Under the pieces are notes generated by a model that saw only the letters and a list, made by a program, of their open reading frames with translations, did not search any database and had not been told where the DNA came from. Positions 17,044 to 25,932 of a DNA stretch of 64,000 nucleotides are shown here, piece after piece; position 1 is the stretch's first letter; each line of letters begins with the position of its first letter. Origin of the DNA: SAR86 cluster bacterium. GTDB taxonomy: Bacteria > Pseudomonadota > Gammaproteobacteria > Magnimaribacterales > Magnimaribacteraceae. A program made the position numbers and the translations under genes. The DNA lies in the NCBI GenBank assembly GCA_022447065.1, contig JAKUUM010000001.1, positions 151,201 through 215,200 of the forward strand, read 5' to 3'.

Positions 17044-17691
17044 ATGCCCAGATTAGTAGGCATTTTCGGAGGAACATTTGACCCTGTCCATATTGGTCAT
17101 ACGAGGACTATTGCTTACCTTTTGGACATAATTCCTTTTGAGAAGATTTTAATTATTCCAAATGCGCTACCTGTTCATAAAGAAAATTCTCAGGAGTCTT
17201 TTCAACACAGATTCAAAATGGTTTCTATGGCATTTCAATGTATTGATAAAACATTTGTAGATGATAGGGAGAAATTAAGGAATGGGCCTTCTTACGCAAT
17301 TGATACAGTTAAGGAAGTTCTAGAAGAAGAAACTGATGCTAAAGTAATCTTTATTGTTGGTTCTGATTCTTTTTCTGAAATAGATTCGTGGCATAAATGG
17401 GAAGGACTTCTAAGCTTGGTAGACTTTATAGTTATGAAGAGACCAAATCATCCTTTAACAAGAAGCAAGAAAGCCTTCGATTTAATAAATAAAACTATTA
17501 ACATCAAAGATCTGGTCAAAAAAAGAAAGATAAAGAACATTGTTGAACTGAAAGTGACTCCAGTAACGGTTTCTTCATCACTCGTTAGACAACATGTTTT
17601 AGAAGGAAGAGGAGTAGAACACCTAGTTAGTAAAAAGGTAGGTGAGTATTTAAAGAAACACAATTTATATGATTCAAAAAATTTACCCTAG
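17044..17691 (+). CDS. nadD: Nicotinate-mononucleotide adenylyltransferase
   Basis: A 215-residue enzyme that makes nicotinate adenine dinucleotide from NaMN and ATP in NAD biosynthesis. The nucleotidyltransferase signature G-G-T-F-D-P-V-H-I-G-H is at residues 9-19 and the second motif, V-S-S-S-L-V-R, is near residue 178. G-S-D-S-F near 100 is part of the nucleotide pocket. It overlaps rsfS by 23 bp. The proA-nadD-rsfS-rlmH-mrdA order is common in proteobacteria and supports the call. Confidence 0.93.
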   Translation: MPRLVGIFGGTFDPVHIGHTRTIAYLLDIIPFEKILIIPNALPVHKENSQESFQHRFKMVSMAFQCIDKTFVDDREKLRNGPSYAIDTVKEVLEEETDAKVIFIVGSDSFSEIDSWHKWEGLLSLVDFIVMKRPNHPLTRSKKAFDLINKTINIKDLVKKRKIKNIVELKVTPVTVSSSLVRQHVLEGRGVEHLVSKKVGEYLKKHNLYDSKNLP

Positions 17692-18007
17692 CAGGGTAAG
17701 AGACCTTGTTTTATCTAGCTTGGATGAACTTAAGGCAGTTAATCCTGTCACTATTAATGTAAAAAAAATAAGTAATTTTACAGACTACATGATGATTGCG
17801 AGTGGTACTTCTAGTAGGCATATTCAATCCATTGGAGAAAAGGTTCTGGAAGATCTTAAAAGTAAGAAAATTAAACCTTTAGGCGTGGAAGGCCAAGGAA
17901 GTGAAGAGTGGCTACTGATAGATCTTGGAGATGTTGTTCTTCATCTAATGTCTACAAATGCCAGAACATTTTATGATCTAGAAAGTCTTTGGGATCCAGA
18001 TTTATAG
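17669..18007 (+). CDS. rsfS: Ribosomal silencing factor RsfS
   Basis: A 112-residue protein of the RsfS/Iojap family. It binds ribosomal protein uL14 on the 50S subunit and blocks subunit joining in slow growth. The core D-Y-M-M-I-A-S-G-T-S-S-R-H near residue 40 and the C-terminal W-L-L-I-D-L-G-D-V-V-L-H are conserved family segments. It starts inside the 3' end of nadD and ends 2 bp before rlmH, so the three are likely co-translated. Confidence 0.92.
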   Translation: MIQKIYPSRVRDLVLSSLDELKAVNPVTINVKKISNFTDYMMIASGTSSRHIQSIGEKVLEDLKSKKIKPLGVEGQGSEEWLLIDLGDVVLHLMSTNARTFYDLESLWDPDL

Positions 18008-18009
18008 CA

Positions 18010-18309
18010 ATGAGATTCCATATCTTAGCAGTCGATAGTAAAAGACCTGTCTGGTCGAGAAAAGCTTTTGGACATTATCACCATAGATTTGATCGGAGTG
18101 TCCAGGTTGAGTGGTCAGGTATTCAACCTGAAAAGAATTATAAATCATTAATTAAAAAAACTATTATTAACAAGGAAAGCTTAAAACTTATTAATTCAGT
18201 TAAAGATGGTGAGATTATTGTTTCTCTGGATAAGCATGGATCAAATTGGAACACCTTTAAGTTTGAAGAAAAGTTTGATCAGTGGATATCTTCTTCGACT
18301 AATGTTTAA
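18010..18309 (+). CDS. rlmH: 23S rRNA pseudouridine-1915 N3-methyltransferase RlmH, N-terminal part (frameshifted)
   Basis: The first 99 residues of RlmH, the SPOUT methyltransferase that methylates pseudouridine 1915 of 23S rRNA. This frame covers the N-terminal alpha/beta half and stops at TAA 18307-18309, just where the family would continue with L-I-G-G-P-E-G. The remaining 56 residues of the family continue in the next frame (entry 18302-18478). If one T is skipped in GTT-T-AAC, the joined product is 155 residues, the same length as E. coli RlmH. Whether this is a sequencing indel, a true broken gene, or a programmed +1 shift like prfB's CTT-TGA-C cannot be decided here; no Shine-Dalgarno stimulator is visible upstream. 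Confidence 0.8.
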   Translation: MRFHILAVDSKRPVWSRKAFGHYHHRFDRSVQVEWSGIQPEKNYKSLIKKTIINKESLKLINSVKDGEIIVSLDKHGSNWNTFKFEEKFDQWISSSTNV

Positions 18310-18478
18310 CTTTCTTATCGAGGGCCCTGAAGGCTTAAACTCAGAATGTTTTAAGCTTTATCAAGAAGTATGGTCACCTTATTCTTTAACTTTTCCTCAC
18401 ACCATAGTCCCTGTGTTTATTATTGAGCAACTTTATAGAGTTTGGTTAATTGGCAAGAGTCACCCTTACCACTGGTAG
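18302..18478 (+). CDS. rlmH: RlmH C-terminal knot part, in the +1 frame
   Basis: This frame encodes the C-terminal SPOUT knot of RlmH: F-L-I-E-G-P-E-G-L-N, then L-T-F-P-H-T, E-Q-L-Y-R and the terminal S-H-P-Y-H, all matching the end of E. coli RlmH. It holds the S-adenosylmethionine-binding loops. The first Gly of the usual G-G-P-E-G is Glu here. An ATG at 18302 overlaps the upstream stop (A-ATG-TTTAA), so a separate 58-residue chain could be made by reinitiation. The preceding ribosome binding site is weak, and the half alone would lack the N-terminal partner region. It lies 3 bp before mrdA. Confidence 0.75.
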   Translation: MFNFLIEGPEGLNSECFKLYQEVWSPYSLTFPHTIVPVFIIEQLYRVWLIGKSHPYHW

Positions 18479-18481
18479 AAC

Positions 18482-20326
18482 ATGTCTGAGATATTAAACT
18501 TTGGTAGAGAAAATTTAGCCTTTAAACAACTAAGAAAAAGATCTGCATTTTTATTTCTTTTGATAGCTTTATTTGGGTCAATAACTTTTTTTCAAATTAT
18601 TAAATTAACAATCTTAGACTCAAATCTTTATACAACAAAGTCCGATGAAAACAGAATAATACGTATCCCAATTTATCCTTCCAGAGGACTAATAAAGCTT
18701 TCCAATGGTGAAATCGTTGTGGAAAATATCGTCACACAAGCATTAACTATTGTACCAAATAAGACTTCAGATCTTGAACTGACTTTAGAGGAGTTAAAAC
18801 AAAATTTAGGCTTAAAAGATGAAGAATTATTAACTTTTAAGAGAAAACTAAGTAAAACAAAGTATAAATATGACAGTATCGTAATTGTTGAAAATCTAAC
18901 CAAAGAACAAATTGCTAGATTTTCTGTAGAAAAAGAGAAATGGCCTTCGGTGTCTATAAAAGCTCAACTAATGAGGTTTAATCTCTTAGGCCCTATCTTT
19001 TCTCATGTAACCGGTTATGTTGGTCTTGTCAGTCCAGAAGAAATTGATGAAAGTGAAGATTTTTCCTATCCGTTTACTTCCCAAATTGGAAAAACTGGAG
19101 TGGAGAAATTTTATGAGGGAACACTTAGGGGGGGAGAAGGTTTTAGAACTATAGAAATAGATGCTTATGGCAAAGAGGTTAGAGAATTAGCTAGATTCAT
19201 TCCTGAGCAAGGAAAAGATATTTATCTGAGTTTAGATAAAGAGTTACAAGTTTTAGCCAGAAATGAGTTGGCGGGTAGAAAAGGAGCAGTGGTGGCTCTG
19301 GATCCAAATACTGGTTTGATTAAAGCTCTTGTCAGTTCTCCTGATTTCAGCCCAAACATATTAAATAAAACTGAAACTGGAAAAGTTGAAAACATTTTAA
19401 TTGATTCACAAAGTCCACTTTTTAATAGAGCTATATCAGGCAATTATCCTCCCGCTTCAACTCTTAAACCTTTTATAGGTCTCTTAGGAGTAAAAGAAAA
19501 AAAAATTAATTGGACTACAACCATTGAAGATCAAGGTTTTTTTCAGATTGATGGTAAGGGTAGAAAATACAGAGGCTGGAAAGAGGATGGTCATGGAACA
19601 GTTAACTTAAGCAAATCTATCATTGAATCCTCTGATGTCTTTTTTTACCACTTAGCCACGCAACTAACAGTAGATAGTATTTCAAATTTTCTTAAACAGT
19701 TTGGATTTGGTCGTAAGACAGGAGTAGATTTGTCTTCAGAAACTGAAGGCCTACTACCTGACAGAAAATGGAAATTAGGAGCTATTGGAGAATCTTGGTT
19801 TGTCGGAGATACAATTAACATTAGTATTGGTCAGGGATACATAAGCTGCAGTCCTTTACAACTTGCCGTGGCCGTTTCTTCTATTGCTACTAAAGGCAAA
19901 GTATATCGGCCCAGAGTTGTAGCGAAAATAGAGGATCAATTCACAGAAAAACAAGTCATCTATCACTTGAATCAAATAGAAAAGAGCCACTGGGAAAAAC
20001 TAGAAAATTCAATGGTTTCAGTTATCTCCCACTGGAAAGGGACAGCGCACAACTTAACAGAATTTGGGCAAGAAACGATAGCAGGAAAGACAGGCACGGC
20101 TCAAATCAAAAGCCTTACAGATGCAGAACTTACTGTTAAAGAAGAGTATGAAGATATAAGGTTAGAAGAACGAAATAGGGACCACGCACTTTTTGTAGGC
20201 TATGGACCTCTTCCTGATCCTGAATTAACAGTTGTAGTTATAGTAGAAAACGGAGAATCTGGGAGTACAGTTGCAGCACCTATAGCTCAGAGACTAATTG
20301 ACTTTTATGCGGATAGAGAAGATTAA
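18482..20326 (+). CDS. mrdA: Penicillin-binding protein 2, peptidoglycan transpeptidase
   Basis: A 614-residue class B penicillin-binding protein of the elongasome. It crosslinks new peptidoglycan in the periplasm together with RodA. One N-terminal transmembrane helix (about residues 22-42) anchors it. A non-catalytic pedestal domain follows, with G-x-x-G-V-E-K-F-Y-E near 200. The transpeptidase domain shows the S-x-x-K motif in P-A-S-T-L-K-P (about 325), S-S-D near 380 and K-T-G-T near 538. The TAA is directly followed by the rodA ATG, so the two partners are translationally coupled. Confidence 0.95.
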   Translation: MSEILNFGRENLAFKQLRKRSAFLFLLIALFGSITFFQIIKLTILDSNLYTTKSDENRIIRIPIYPSRGLIKLSNGEIVVENIVTQALTIVPNKTSDLELTLEELKQNLGLKDEELLTFKRKLSKTKYKYDSIVIVENLTKEQIARFSVEKEKWPSVSIKAQLMRFNLLGPIFSHVTGYVGLVSPEEIDESEDFSYPFTSQIGKTGVEKFYEGTLRGGEGFRTIEIDAYGKEVRELARFIPEQGKDIYLSLDKELQVLARNELAGRKGAVVALDPNTGLIKALVSSPDFSPNILNKTETGKVENILIDSQSPLFNRAISGNYPPASTLKPFIGLLGVKEKKINWTTTIEDQGFFQIDGKGRKYRGWKEDGHGTVNLSKSIIESSDVFFYHLATQLTVDSISNFLKQFGFGRKTGVDLSSETEGLLPDRKWKLGAIGESWFVGDTINISIGQGYISCSPLQLAVAVSSIATKGKVYRPRVVAKIEDQFTEKQVIYHLNQIEKSHWEKLENSMVSVISHWKGTAHNLTEFGQETIAGKTGTAQIKSLTDAELTVKEEYEDIRLEERNRDHALFVGYGPLPDPELTVVVIVENGESGSTVAAPIAQRLIDFYADRED

Positions 20327-21454
20327 ATGTCTGAAAAAGCTCCTCTAGGTTACCAACTCAACACCACACTGGGTAAGAGTAAATTAACTTTAATAAAATT
20401 ATTTATAGATCCTATATTAGTTTTGTCAATTTTAGCCTTACTTGTTTTTGGTCTTTTTGTTCTTTATAGCGCCAGCGGTCAATCAACGAGTATGTTGCAA
20501 AAACAAGCACTTTATGTAGTTTTTGGTTTAGTAATGATGTTCTTTATTTCCAGGCTTGATCAAACTGTCTACAAGAGTTTTTTAATGCATTTATTCTGGA
20601 TAGGTCTAATTCTTTTGTTATGGGTTCTTATCTTTCCAGCAGAAGGATACAAAGCGGATCGATGGATTGATTTAGGGTTTATAAATTTTCAACCTTCTGA
20701 AGTTTTAAGGCTTCTTTTACCTTTAGCAGCAGCTTCCTATTTAACACGCGGCCACAGAAAACTGGCCCTTAAAGATTGGCTTATTACCCTATCTGCTATT
20801 TTCTTGTGTAGCTTCCTTATATACAAACAACCAGATTTAGGAACTGCCTTAATTGTATTGGCTTCCGGTTGTATACCTGTTCTTTTAGCTGGATTCCCCT
20901 TAATAATTTTATTAGTGTTTTTGATCCTAATTGGAGCGACTTCTCCATTCATTTGGGCCAATTTATCTCCCTATATGCAGCAACGAGTGATTACTTTATT
21001 TAATCCAGAATCAGATCTCCTTGGAGCTGGATGGAATATTTCTCAATCGAAGACTGCAATTGGCTCTGGTGGCATCTCAGGAAAAGGGTATTTAAATGGA
21101 ACTCAAAGTCAATTAGACTTTGTACCTGAAGGCCATTCCGATTTTATCTTTTCTGTCATAGGCGAAGAGTTTGGATTCTTAGGAATCTTTCTTCTTTTTT
21201 TAATATATAGCCTATTATTGTTTCGAGTTTTTAGCATTGCATTTAATTCAAGCACTGAATTTTCTAGATTGGCAGCTACCTCAATTGGGTTTATTTTTCT
21301 TTTATACATTCTAATTAATGTTTCAATGACAGTGGGAACGCTTCCTGTTGTTGGAGTACCTCTTCCTTTAATCAGCCAGGGTGGTACTGCAATCGTTATT
21401 CATTTAGTGGCTTTTGGGTTTGTTTTATCAATGAAAAAGAGACAAACTTGGTAA
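20327..21454 (+). CDS. rodA: Rod shape-determining protein RodA (SEDS glycosyltransferase)
   Basis: A 375-residue multi-spanning inner-membrane protein, the SEDS-family peptidoglycan glycosyltransferase paired with PBP2. Around ten hydrophobic segments are visible. F-V-P-E-G-H-S-D-F-I-F-S-V-I-G-E-E-F-G-F-L-G near residues 265-285 is the SEDS signature with the essential Asp, and G-V-P-L-P-L-I-S-Q-G-G-T near 345 is the other signature. It begins immediately after the mrdA stop codon and is followed after 4 bp by mltB. Confidence 0.95.
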   Translation: MSEKAPLGYQLNTTLGKSKLTLIKLFIDPILVLSILALLVFGLFVLYSASGQSTSMLQKQALYVVFGLVMMFFISRLDQTVYKSFLMHLFWIGLILLLWVLIFPAEGYKADRWIDLGFINFQPSEVLRLLLPLAAASYLTRGHRKLALKDWLITLSAIFLCSFLIYKQPDLGTALIVLASGCIPVLLAGFPLIILLVFLILIGATSPFIWANLSPYMQQRVITLFNPESDLLGAGWNISQSKTAIGSGGISGKGYLNGTQSQLDFVPEGHSDFIFSVIGEEFGFLGIFLLFLIYSLLLFRVFSIAFNSSTEFSRLAATSIGFIFLLYILINVSMTVGTLPVVGVPLPLISQGGTAIVIHLVAFGFVLSMKKRQTW

Positions 21455-21458
21455 AGAA

Positions 21459-22442
21459 ATGAAGTTAATCAAAATTACTTTAATCATTTTATCTTTTTTA
21501 CTTTTATTTAACCTAAAAGCTAATGATTTAGTCGGCTATCAGAACAGGCCTGAGGTCATTGAATTCATTGATATGATGCACAGAAAACATGGATTGGATA
21601 AAGGTGTTCTTAGTAATTTATTCTCAGAAGTAAATTTTCAAGAAAAGGTAATCAGGATAATGAATAGACAACCAGAGGCAACTATGAGTTGGTCTAAGTA
21701 CAAAGCCATGATGGTTACGCAAGATAGAATTAATTCTGGAAAAGCCTTTATTAATAATTTCAAGGTAGATCTAAAACGTGCTGAAGATATATATGGAGTC
21801 CCTGCTGAAATAATTGCCTCGATTATAGGTATTGAAACAAAGTACGGGAAAGTTACAGGTAATATTAGAGTTCTAGATTCACTCAGCACCTTGTCATTCG
21901 ATTATCCTCGCAGAGCAAAATTTTTTAAAATCCAACTTGAAGAATTTTTGTTACTTGCTGAAGAAGAAGATCTAGACGCCTCAAAGGTAAAAGGATCTAT
22001 AGCTGGAGCTATGGGCTATGGTCAGTTTATGCCAGATAGTTATAGAAATTACGCGGTTGATTTTGACTTTGATGGTAAAAGAGATATTTTAGACAATCCA
22101 GTTGATGCAATAGGTAGTGTAGCGAATTTCTTAAACCAAAAAGGGAAATGGGAACCGAATACTAAGATCGTTATAAAAGCAGAACTCATTGGAGAAAGGC
22201 CCAATCTTAAATCTGCTTTCACACCGTATGTTATGGTTTCCAACCTAGAGTCTTTAGGCCTGAAGCCAGTTCTTAAAGTGCAAGGTCGCATTAAAGTGGT
22301 CCCTATAGAATTGGAAAATCAAGAAGGGTATGAATATTGGTTGGGATTAAGAAATTATCAATCCTTATCAAGATATAATAGAAGCAAGCTCTACGTTATG
22401 GCCGTGTATGAATTTAGTGAATCCTTAGCTGAATTTTTTTAG
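21459..22442 (+). CDS. mltB: Lytic murein transglycosylase B
   Basis: A 327-residue lytic transglycosylase that cleaves the MurNAc-GlcNAc bond to give 1,6-anhydro-MurNAc. An N-terminal signal peptide (about 21 residues) is present but lacks a lipobox Cys, so unlike E. coli MltB it may be soluble in the periplasm. The catalytic Glu is in G-I-E-T-K-Y-G near residue 128, and G-A-M-G-Y-G-Q-F-M-P near 187 is the substrate-binding signature. It sits between rodA and dacA, the usual order, but rlpA, often present between mltB and dacA, is absent. Confidence 0.92.
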   Translation: MKLIKITLIILSFLLLFNLKANDLVGYQNRPEVIEFIDMMHRKHGLDKGVLSNLFSEVNFQEKVIRIMNRQPEATMSWSKYKAMMVTQDRINSGKAFINNFKVDLKRAEDIYGVPAEIIASIIGIETKYGKVTGNIRVLDSLSTLSFDYPRRAKFFKIQLEEFLLLAEEEDLDASKVKGSIAGAMGYGQFMPDSYRNYAVDFDFDGKRDILDNPVDAIGSVANFLNQKGKWEPNTKIVIKAELIGERPNLKSAFTPYVMVSNLESLGLKPVLKVQGRIKVVPIELENQEGYEYWLGLRNYQSLSRYNRSKLYVMAVYEFSESLAEFF

Positions 22443-22453
22443 TAAAGATAAAA

Positions 22454-23611
22454 ATGATTAGAAAAATATTTTATTTTTATTTAGCCCTCTTCCTATCTTC
22501 TTTTCTGACAGGGAGTGAGAGCTTCATACCAGACCCTCCCTCACTTAGCACCTCAAATTATATTTTGATTGACTCTACTACAAGTAGGATTCTGGCTCAG
22601 AAGAATGCTGATGAAAGAATCGAACCTGCAAGTATTACTAAAATAATGACTGGTTATGTCGTTTCAGATCAAGTACATCAGGGATTCATTGATTTAAATG
22701 ATGAAGTATTCGTAAGTGAAAATTGTTGGAGGAAAGGTGGCTCAAGGATGTTTATTGAAGAAGGGTCTGCAGTGATCTTATTGGATTTGATCAAGGGTAT
22801 GGTGATCCAGTCTGGAAATGATGCAAGTTGTGCTATAGCAGAACATGTAGCAGGCTCTGAAGAAAATTTTGTTGATCTCATGATGAGATACGCAGAAAAA
22901 ATGGGTTTAAGCAACACAAACTTTGTTAACCCAACCGGATGGCCAGATGAAAATCATTATTCTTCGGCAAGAGATATTGCTCAGATTTCTGCTGCTTTAA
23001 TAAGAGACTTTCCAGACCACTACTCTATTTATAAAGAGAAATGGTTTACCTACAATGACATTAAACAAAGAAATCGAAATGCACTTCTTTGGCAAGATGA
23101 TTCAATAGATGGACTCAAAACTGGTCATACTGAAACAGCTGGGTATTGCCTAGTTTCTTCAGGAAAAAGAGATGATACTAGGTTAATTTCGGTCACTCTA
23201 AAAAGTAATTCAGAAAAGAGTCGGCTTACTGACACCAGAAGGCTTTTAGATTATGGTTTTAGATACTTCAGAACAAAAAAATTGGTATCCAAAGGTCAGA
23301 AGGTAAAAGAAGAACAGGTCTGGGGAGGTGAAAAAGAGTCGGTCCTTATTGCTCCCTCTAAAGACTTCTATTTAACTCTTCCTTTAAGGGACTTTAAGAA
23401 GCTCGAGCCACTGATAATGTTAAATGATTATCTACAAGCTCCATTATCTGAGGGTCAAGTAGTTGGAAAAATGTTATTTAAGTTAGGAGAAGAAGATGTT
23501 GGATCCATTGATCTGATTACCTTAGAGGAAATTAAAGTTCAGGGAATATTTAGAAAGGCTTGGTCAAATATTAAACTTCTGGTTTACAGGTTCTTGATGG
23601 AAGAGGATTAG
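22454..23611 (+). CDS. dacA: D-alanyl-D-alanine carboxypeptidase (PBP5/6 family)
   Basis: A 385-residue low-molecular-weight penicillin-binding protein that removes the terminal D-Ala of muropeptides in the periplasm. A signal peptide covers about the first 20 residues. The active-site S-x-x-K is in P-A-S-I-T-K near residue 60, S-G-N in Q-S-G-N-D-A near 122, and K-T-G in L-K-T-G-H-T near 223. A C-terminal beta domain and an amphipathic end (K-A-W-S-N-I-K-L-L-V-Y-R-F-L) are as in PBP5, which binds the inner membrane peripherally. It is followed after 9 bp by the D-amino acid aminotransferase gene. Confidence 0.92.
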   Translation: MIRKIFYFYLALFLSSFLTGSESFIPDPPSLSTSNYILIDSTTSRILAQKNADERIEPASITKIMTGYVVSDQVHQGFIDLNDEVFVSENCWRKGGSRMFIEEGSAVILLDLIKGMVIQSGNDASCAIAEHVAGSEENFVDLMMRYAEKMGLSNTNFVNPTGWPDENHYSSARDIAQISAALIRDFPDHYSIYKEKWFTYNDIKQRNRNALLWQDDSIDGLKTGHTETAGYCLVSSGKRDDTRLISVTLKSNSEKSRLTDTRRLLDYGFRYFRTKKLVSKGQKVKEEQVWGGEKESVLIAPSKDFYLTLPLRDFKKLEPLIMLNDYLQAPLSEGQVVGKMLFKLGEEDVGSIDLITLEEIKVQGIFRKAWSNIKLLVYRFLMEED

Positions 23612-23620
23612 GCTTTCATT

Positions 23621-24460
23621 ATGAGTTGGACTTATTTAAATGATATTTTTATTCCCAAAGAAGAAGTAAGAATTTCTCCTTTCGACAGAGGGTTTCTCTT
23701 TGGCGATGGTGTTTATGAAGTCATTCCAGTTTATGAATCTAAAGCTTTTCTTCTAAAAGATCATATATCTAGATTAGAACGTTCTCTTCTTCAGACAGGC
23801 ATCAACAAACCTAAGGCTTGGAATGATATTCCTCAAATCATAGATAAGTTAATAAAGAAAAACCTTTTTCTTAATCAAGTGGTTTATTTGCAAGTAACTA
23901 GAGGGGAAGATGTTGAGCGAAGCCACATTCCAGATCCTTCAATTGCTCCCACTTTATTTCTTAGTTCATCGGAATTGTCCATTAATCCCTATAGGTTAAA
24001 CCCAGATAAACCAGGCTTGGATGTAAAAATTATAGAAGATCCAAGGTGGGAGAGGTGTGATGTTAAAGCCATAACACTCCTTTCTAATATTATCGCTTTA
24101 AGGGAAGCAAGCATTGAGGGTAAAGATGATGTTATATTTTGTATTAAAGGAAAAGTAACAGAAGGAGCCACCAGTAATGTATTTGCAGTTTTCGATAATT
24201 CTGTTTTAACTACTCCTGAATCCAATCAGATTCTTTCAGGTATAACACGTAAACACGTCCTGTCTTTGTTAGGGTCTAAGGGTATAGAAACTTTAGAAAA
24301 GGATTTGTCAATTCAAAATCTTTATGAAGCAGATGAAGTGTGGATGACGAGTTCAACAAAAGAAATACAACCTGTTAAAAAAATTGATGATAAGGAACTT
24401 CCCAGTAAATCCCCAAAAGATTCTTTATGGTTTGATCTTTTATCTTCTTACCTAATTTAG
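23621..24460 (+). CDS. dat: D-amino acid aminotransferase (class IV PLP enzyme)
   Basis: A 279-residue fold-type IV PLP aminotransferase. F-D-R-G-F-L-F-G-D-G-V-Y-E near residues 20-32 is the class signature. The catalytic Lys is in D-V-K-A-I-T-L-L near 147, and E-G-A-T-S-N-V-F near 180 is the cofactor-binding loop. It resembles D-alanine transaminase, which provides D-Glu from D-Ala, consistent with its place at the end of a cell-wall gene run. Branched-chain aminotransferase or aminodeoxychorismate lyase activity is less likely. Its stop is separated from the convergent holA stop by one base. Confidence 0.85.
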   Translation: MSWTYLNDIFIPKEEVRISPFDRGFLFGDGVYEVIPVYESKAFLLKDHISRLERSLLQTGINKPKAWNDIPQIIDKLIKKNLFLNQVVYLQVTRGEDVERSHIPDPSIAPTLFLSSSELSINPYRLNPDKPGLDVKIIEDPRWERCDVKAITLLSNIIALREASIEGKDDVIFCIKGKVTEGATSNVFAVFDNSVLTTPESNQILSGITRKHVLSLLGSKGIETLEKDLSIQNLYEADEVWMTSSTKEIQPVKKIDDKELPSKSPKDSLWFDLLSSYLI

Positions 24461-24461
24461 C

Positions 24462-25433
24462 CTAGAAGGTTAAGGTTAGTTCTCTTATTCCTAACCAGGG
24501 ATTTTGCTTTATAAAACCTTTAATTGAAGAGTCTATTTCAGCAATTTTTTTAAACGCCTTAAGTATTCTAGTTTCACTAATTTCTTTAGAGCATTTTTCA
24601 AGTGAATTTAGATATTTCCTTGGACCCCAGATTCCTTTTGTCGATCCCGTTTTAACAACTTTGAAAAGGTTGCTTAATTCTCTTGCTAGGGCCCAAATGA
24701 TCAATGTTTCAGGCGTTCCCTCAGCTTTAAGTAATTCTAGTACTTTAACAGCTTTTTTTGAGTTTCCTGTGACAAAGGCATTAGAGAAATCAAAAATACT
24801 GTACTTGGAAGAATTCGTAATATTTTCTTTCATTCTCTTTAGGTCTATTTTTTGGGAAGGGTAAATTAAAGATAATTTTTTTATTTCTTGCATAGTTGCC
24901 ATTAAATTACCTTCTGTCTTCTCAACCAGTAATTGGGCAGCTTCTTTTAAAATACTTATATCTAACTCTTTTCCTTTTTTCTCTATCCAAGACAATAATC
25001 CACTGGGAGAAAGAGGCTCTAAGGATAATAAAATTCCAGTTTTTTCAAGTGCTTTAGCCCAAGCTGAAGAATGACTTTTTTTATCAAGATTTTCTCCTAT
25101 TACTATTAGAAGTACGTTTGGGTCTGGATCTTTTGCGTACTCTTTAAGAGCTTTGGCGCCTTTAATCCCAGGACCTTGTTCCAATAGTTTAACTTCAATA
25201 ATTTTTCTTGTTCCAAATAGATCTAAATTTTCTGAATTTGAGGACAGGAAATCCCAGTTTGTTCCAGTCCCAATAATATATGATTTTTTTTCAGTGAAAT
25301 TCTCAGATTTAGCCTTAGAATAGATTTTATCTAAGCTTTCCTCTATCAAAACACACTCGCTAGACAGAATGACATAAACATTTTGCAGTTCTCTGTAAAG
25401 GGAATCTTGAAAATTTATTTCAGATATTTTCAT
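24462..25433 (-). CDS. holA: DNA polymerase III subunit delta
   Basis: A 323-residue clamp-loader delta subunit, which opens the beta sliding clamp for the replicase. Sequence is divergent, as usual for HolA, but the overall length, the position after leuS-lptE, and segments such as L-L-V-I-V-G-E-N-L-D (domain I), L-V-E-K-T-E-G-N-L-M-A-T-M-Q-E-I-K-K-L (about residue 175) and W-A-L-A-R-E-L-S near 250 match the family. It overlaps the lptE 3' end by 14 bp. Confidence 0.88.
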   Translation of the reverse strand: MKISEINFQDSLYRELQNVYVILSSECVLIEESLDKIYSKAKSENFTEKKSYIIGTGTNWDFLSSNSENLDLFGTRKIIEVKLLEQGPGIKGAKALKEYAKDPDPNVLLIVIGENLDKKSHSSAWAKALEKTGILLSLEPLSPSGLLSWIEKKGKELDISILKEAAQLLVEKTEGNLMATMQEIKKLSLIYPSQKIDLKRMKENITNSSKYSIFDFSNAFVTGNSKKAVKVLELLKAEGTPETLIIWALARELSNLFKVVKTGSTKGIWGPRKYLNSLEKCSKEISETRILKAFKKIAEIDSSIKGFIKQNPWLGIRELTLTF

Positions 25434-25932
25434 TCGGTAGATTTATCAAGGAAAAATTAATTCTATTGACTGCATTTGTAAAGAAGTTTTGTTTCAGTCT
25501 CTTTTCAACTTCTTCAATAGCTAGAATTCTTGACTCATCAAAAGAATAATTACTGCTGTCTTTTATTTCTAAAACTATTTCTTCTTTTTGACCTTTTAAA
25601 GTAAAACCAATTTTCAATAAATACTCTATTCTTGCTTCTTTGGTCCTAGCTCCTGTTCCTAAAGCCGCTGAATATCTTGTTACGGTATGATCTAAGATTT
25701 TAATTGTAAGATCAGAATCTTCTCCAATCTTATTTAGATAAAGCTTCTTTACCCTTGCTTGTTTTTGAAGAGTGTTTATAAAACTTAAATTGAGAGAATT
25801 ATTTTCATATGAAATGGACACTATTTGATTGTTCAAACCTTTGTAGCCATCCCTTAACTTGTAATTGCATCCTGACAATAAAAGAATAATAAGAAAATAA
25901 GAAAATAAATTGGTCTTATTTACTAATTTCAT
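25420..25932 (-). CDS. lptE: LPS assembly lipoprotein LptE
   Basis: A 170-residue outer-membrane lipoprotein that plugs the LptD barrel and helps deliver lipopolysaccharide to the surface. The signal peptide ends with the lipobox L-L-S-G-C at residue 22, followed by N-Y-K-L-R-D-G-Y, the typical LptE start (C-G-F-x-L-R-G). The rest is poorly conserved, but the leuS-lptE-holA order is diagnostic. Its ATG overlaps the leuS stop by 4 bp and its end overlaps holA by 14 bp. Confidence 0.88.
   Translation of the reverse strand: MKLVNKTNLFSYFLIILLLSGCNYKLRDGYKGLNNQIVSISYENNSLNLSFINTLQKQARVKKLYLNKIGEDSDLTIKILDHTVTRYSAALGTGARTKEARIEYLLKIGFTLKGQKEEIVLEIKDSSNYSFDESRILAIEEVEKRLKQNFFTNAVNRINFSLINLPNENI

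Noticed and set aside
24458..24464. TAG-C-CTA at the dat/holA junction as a regulatory palindrome
   Set aside because: It is simply the two convergent stop codons with one base between.
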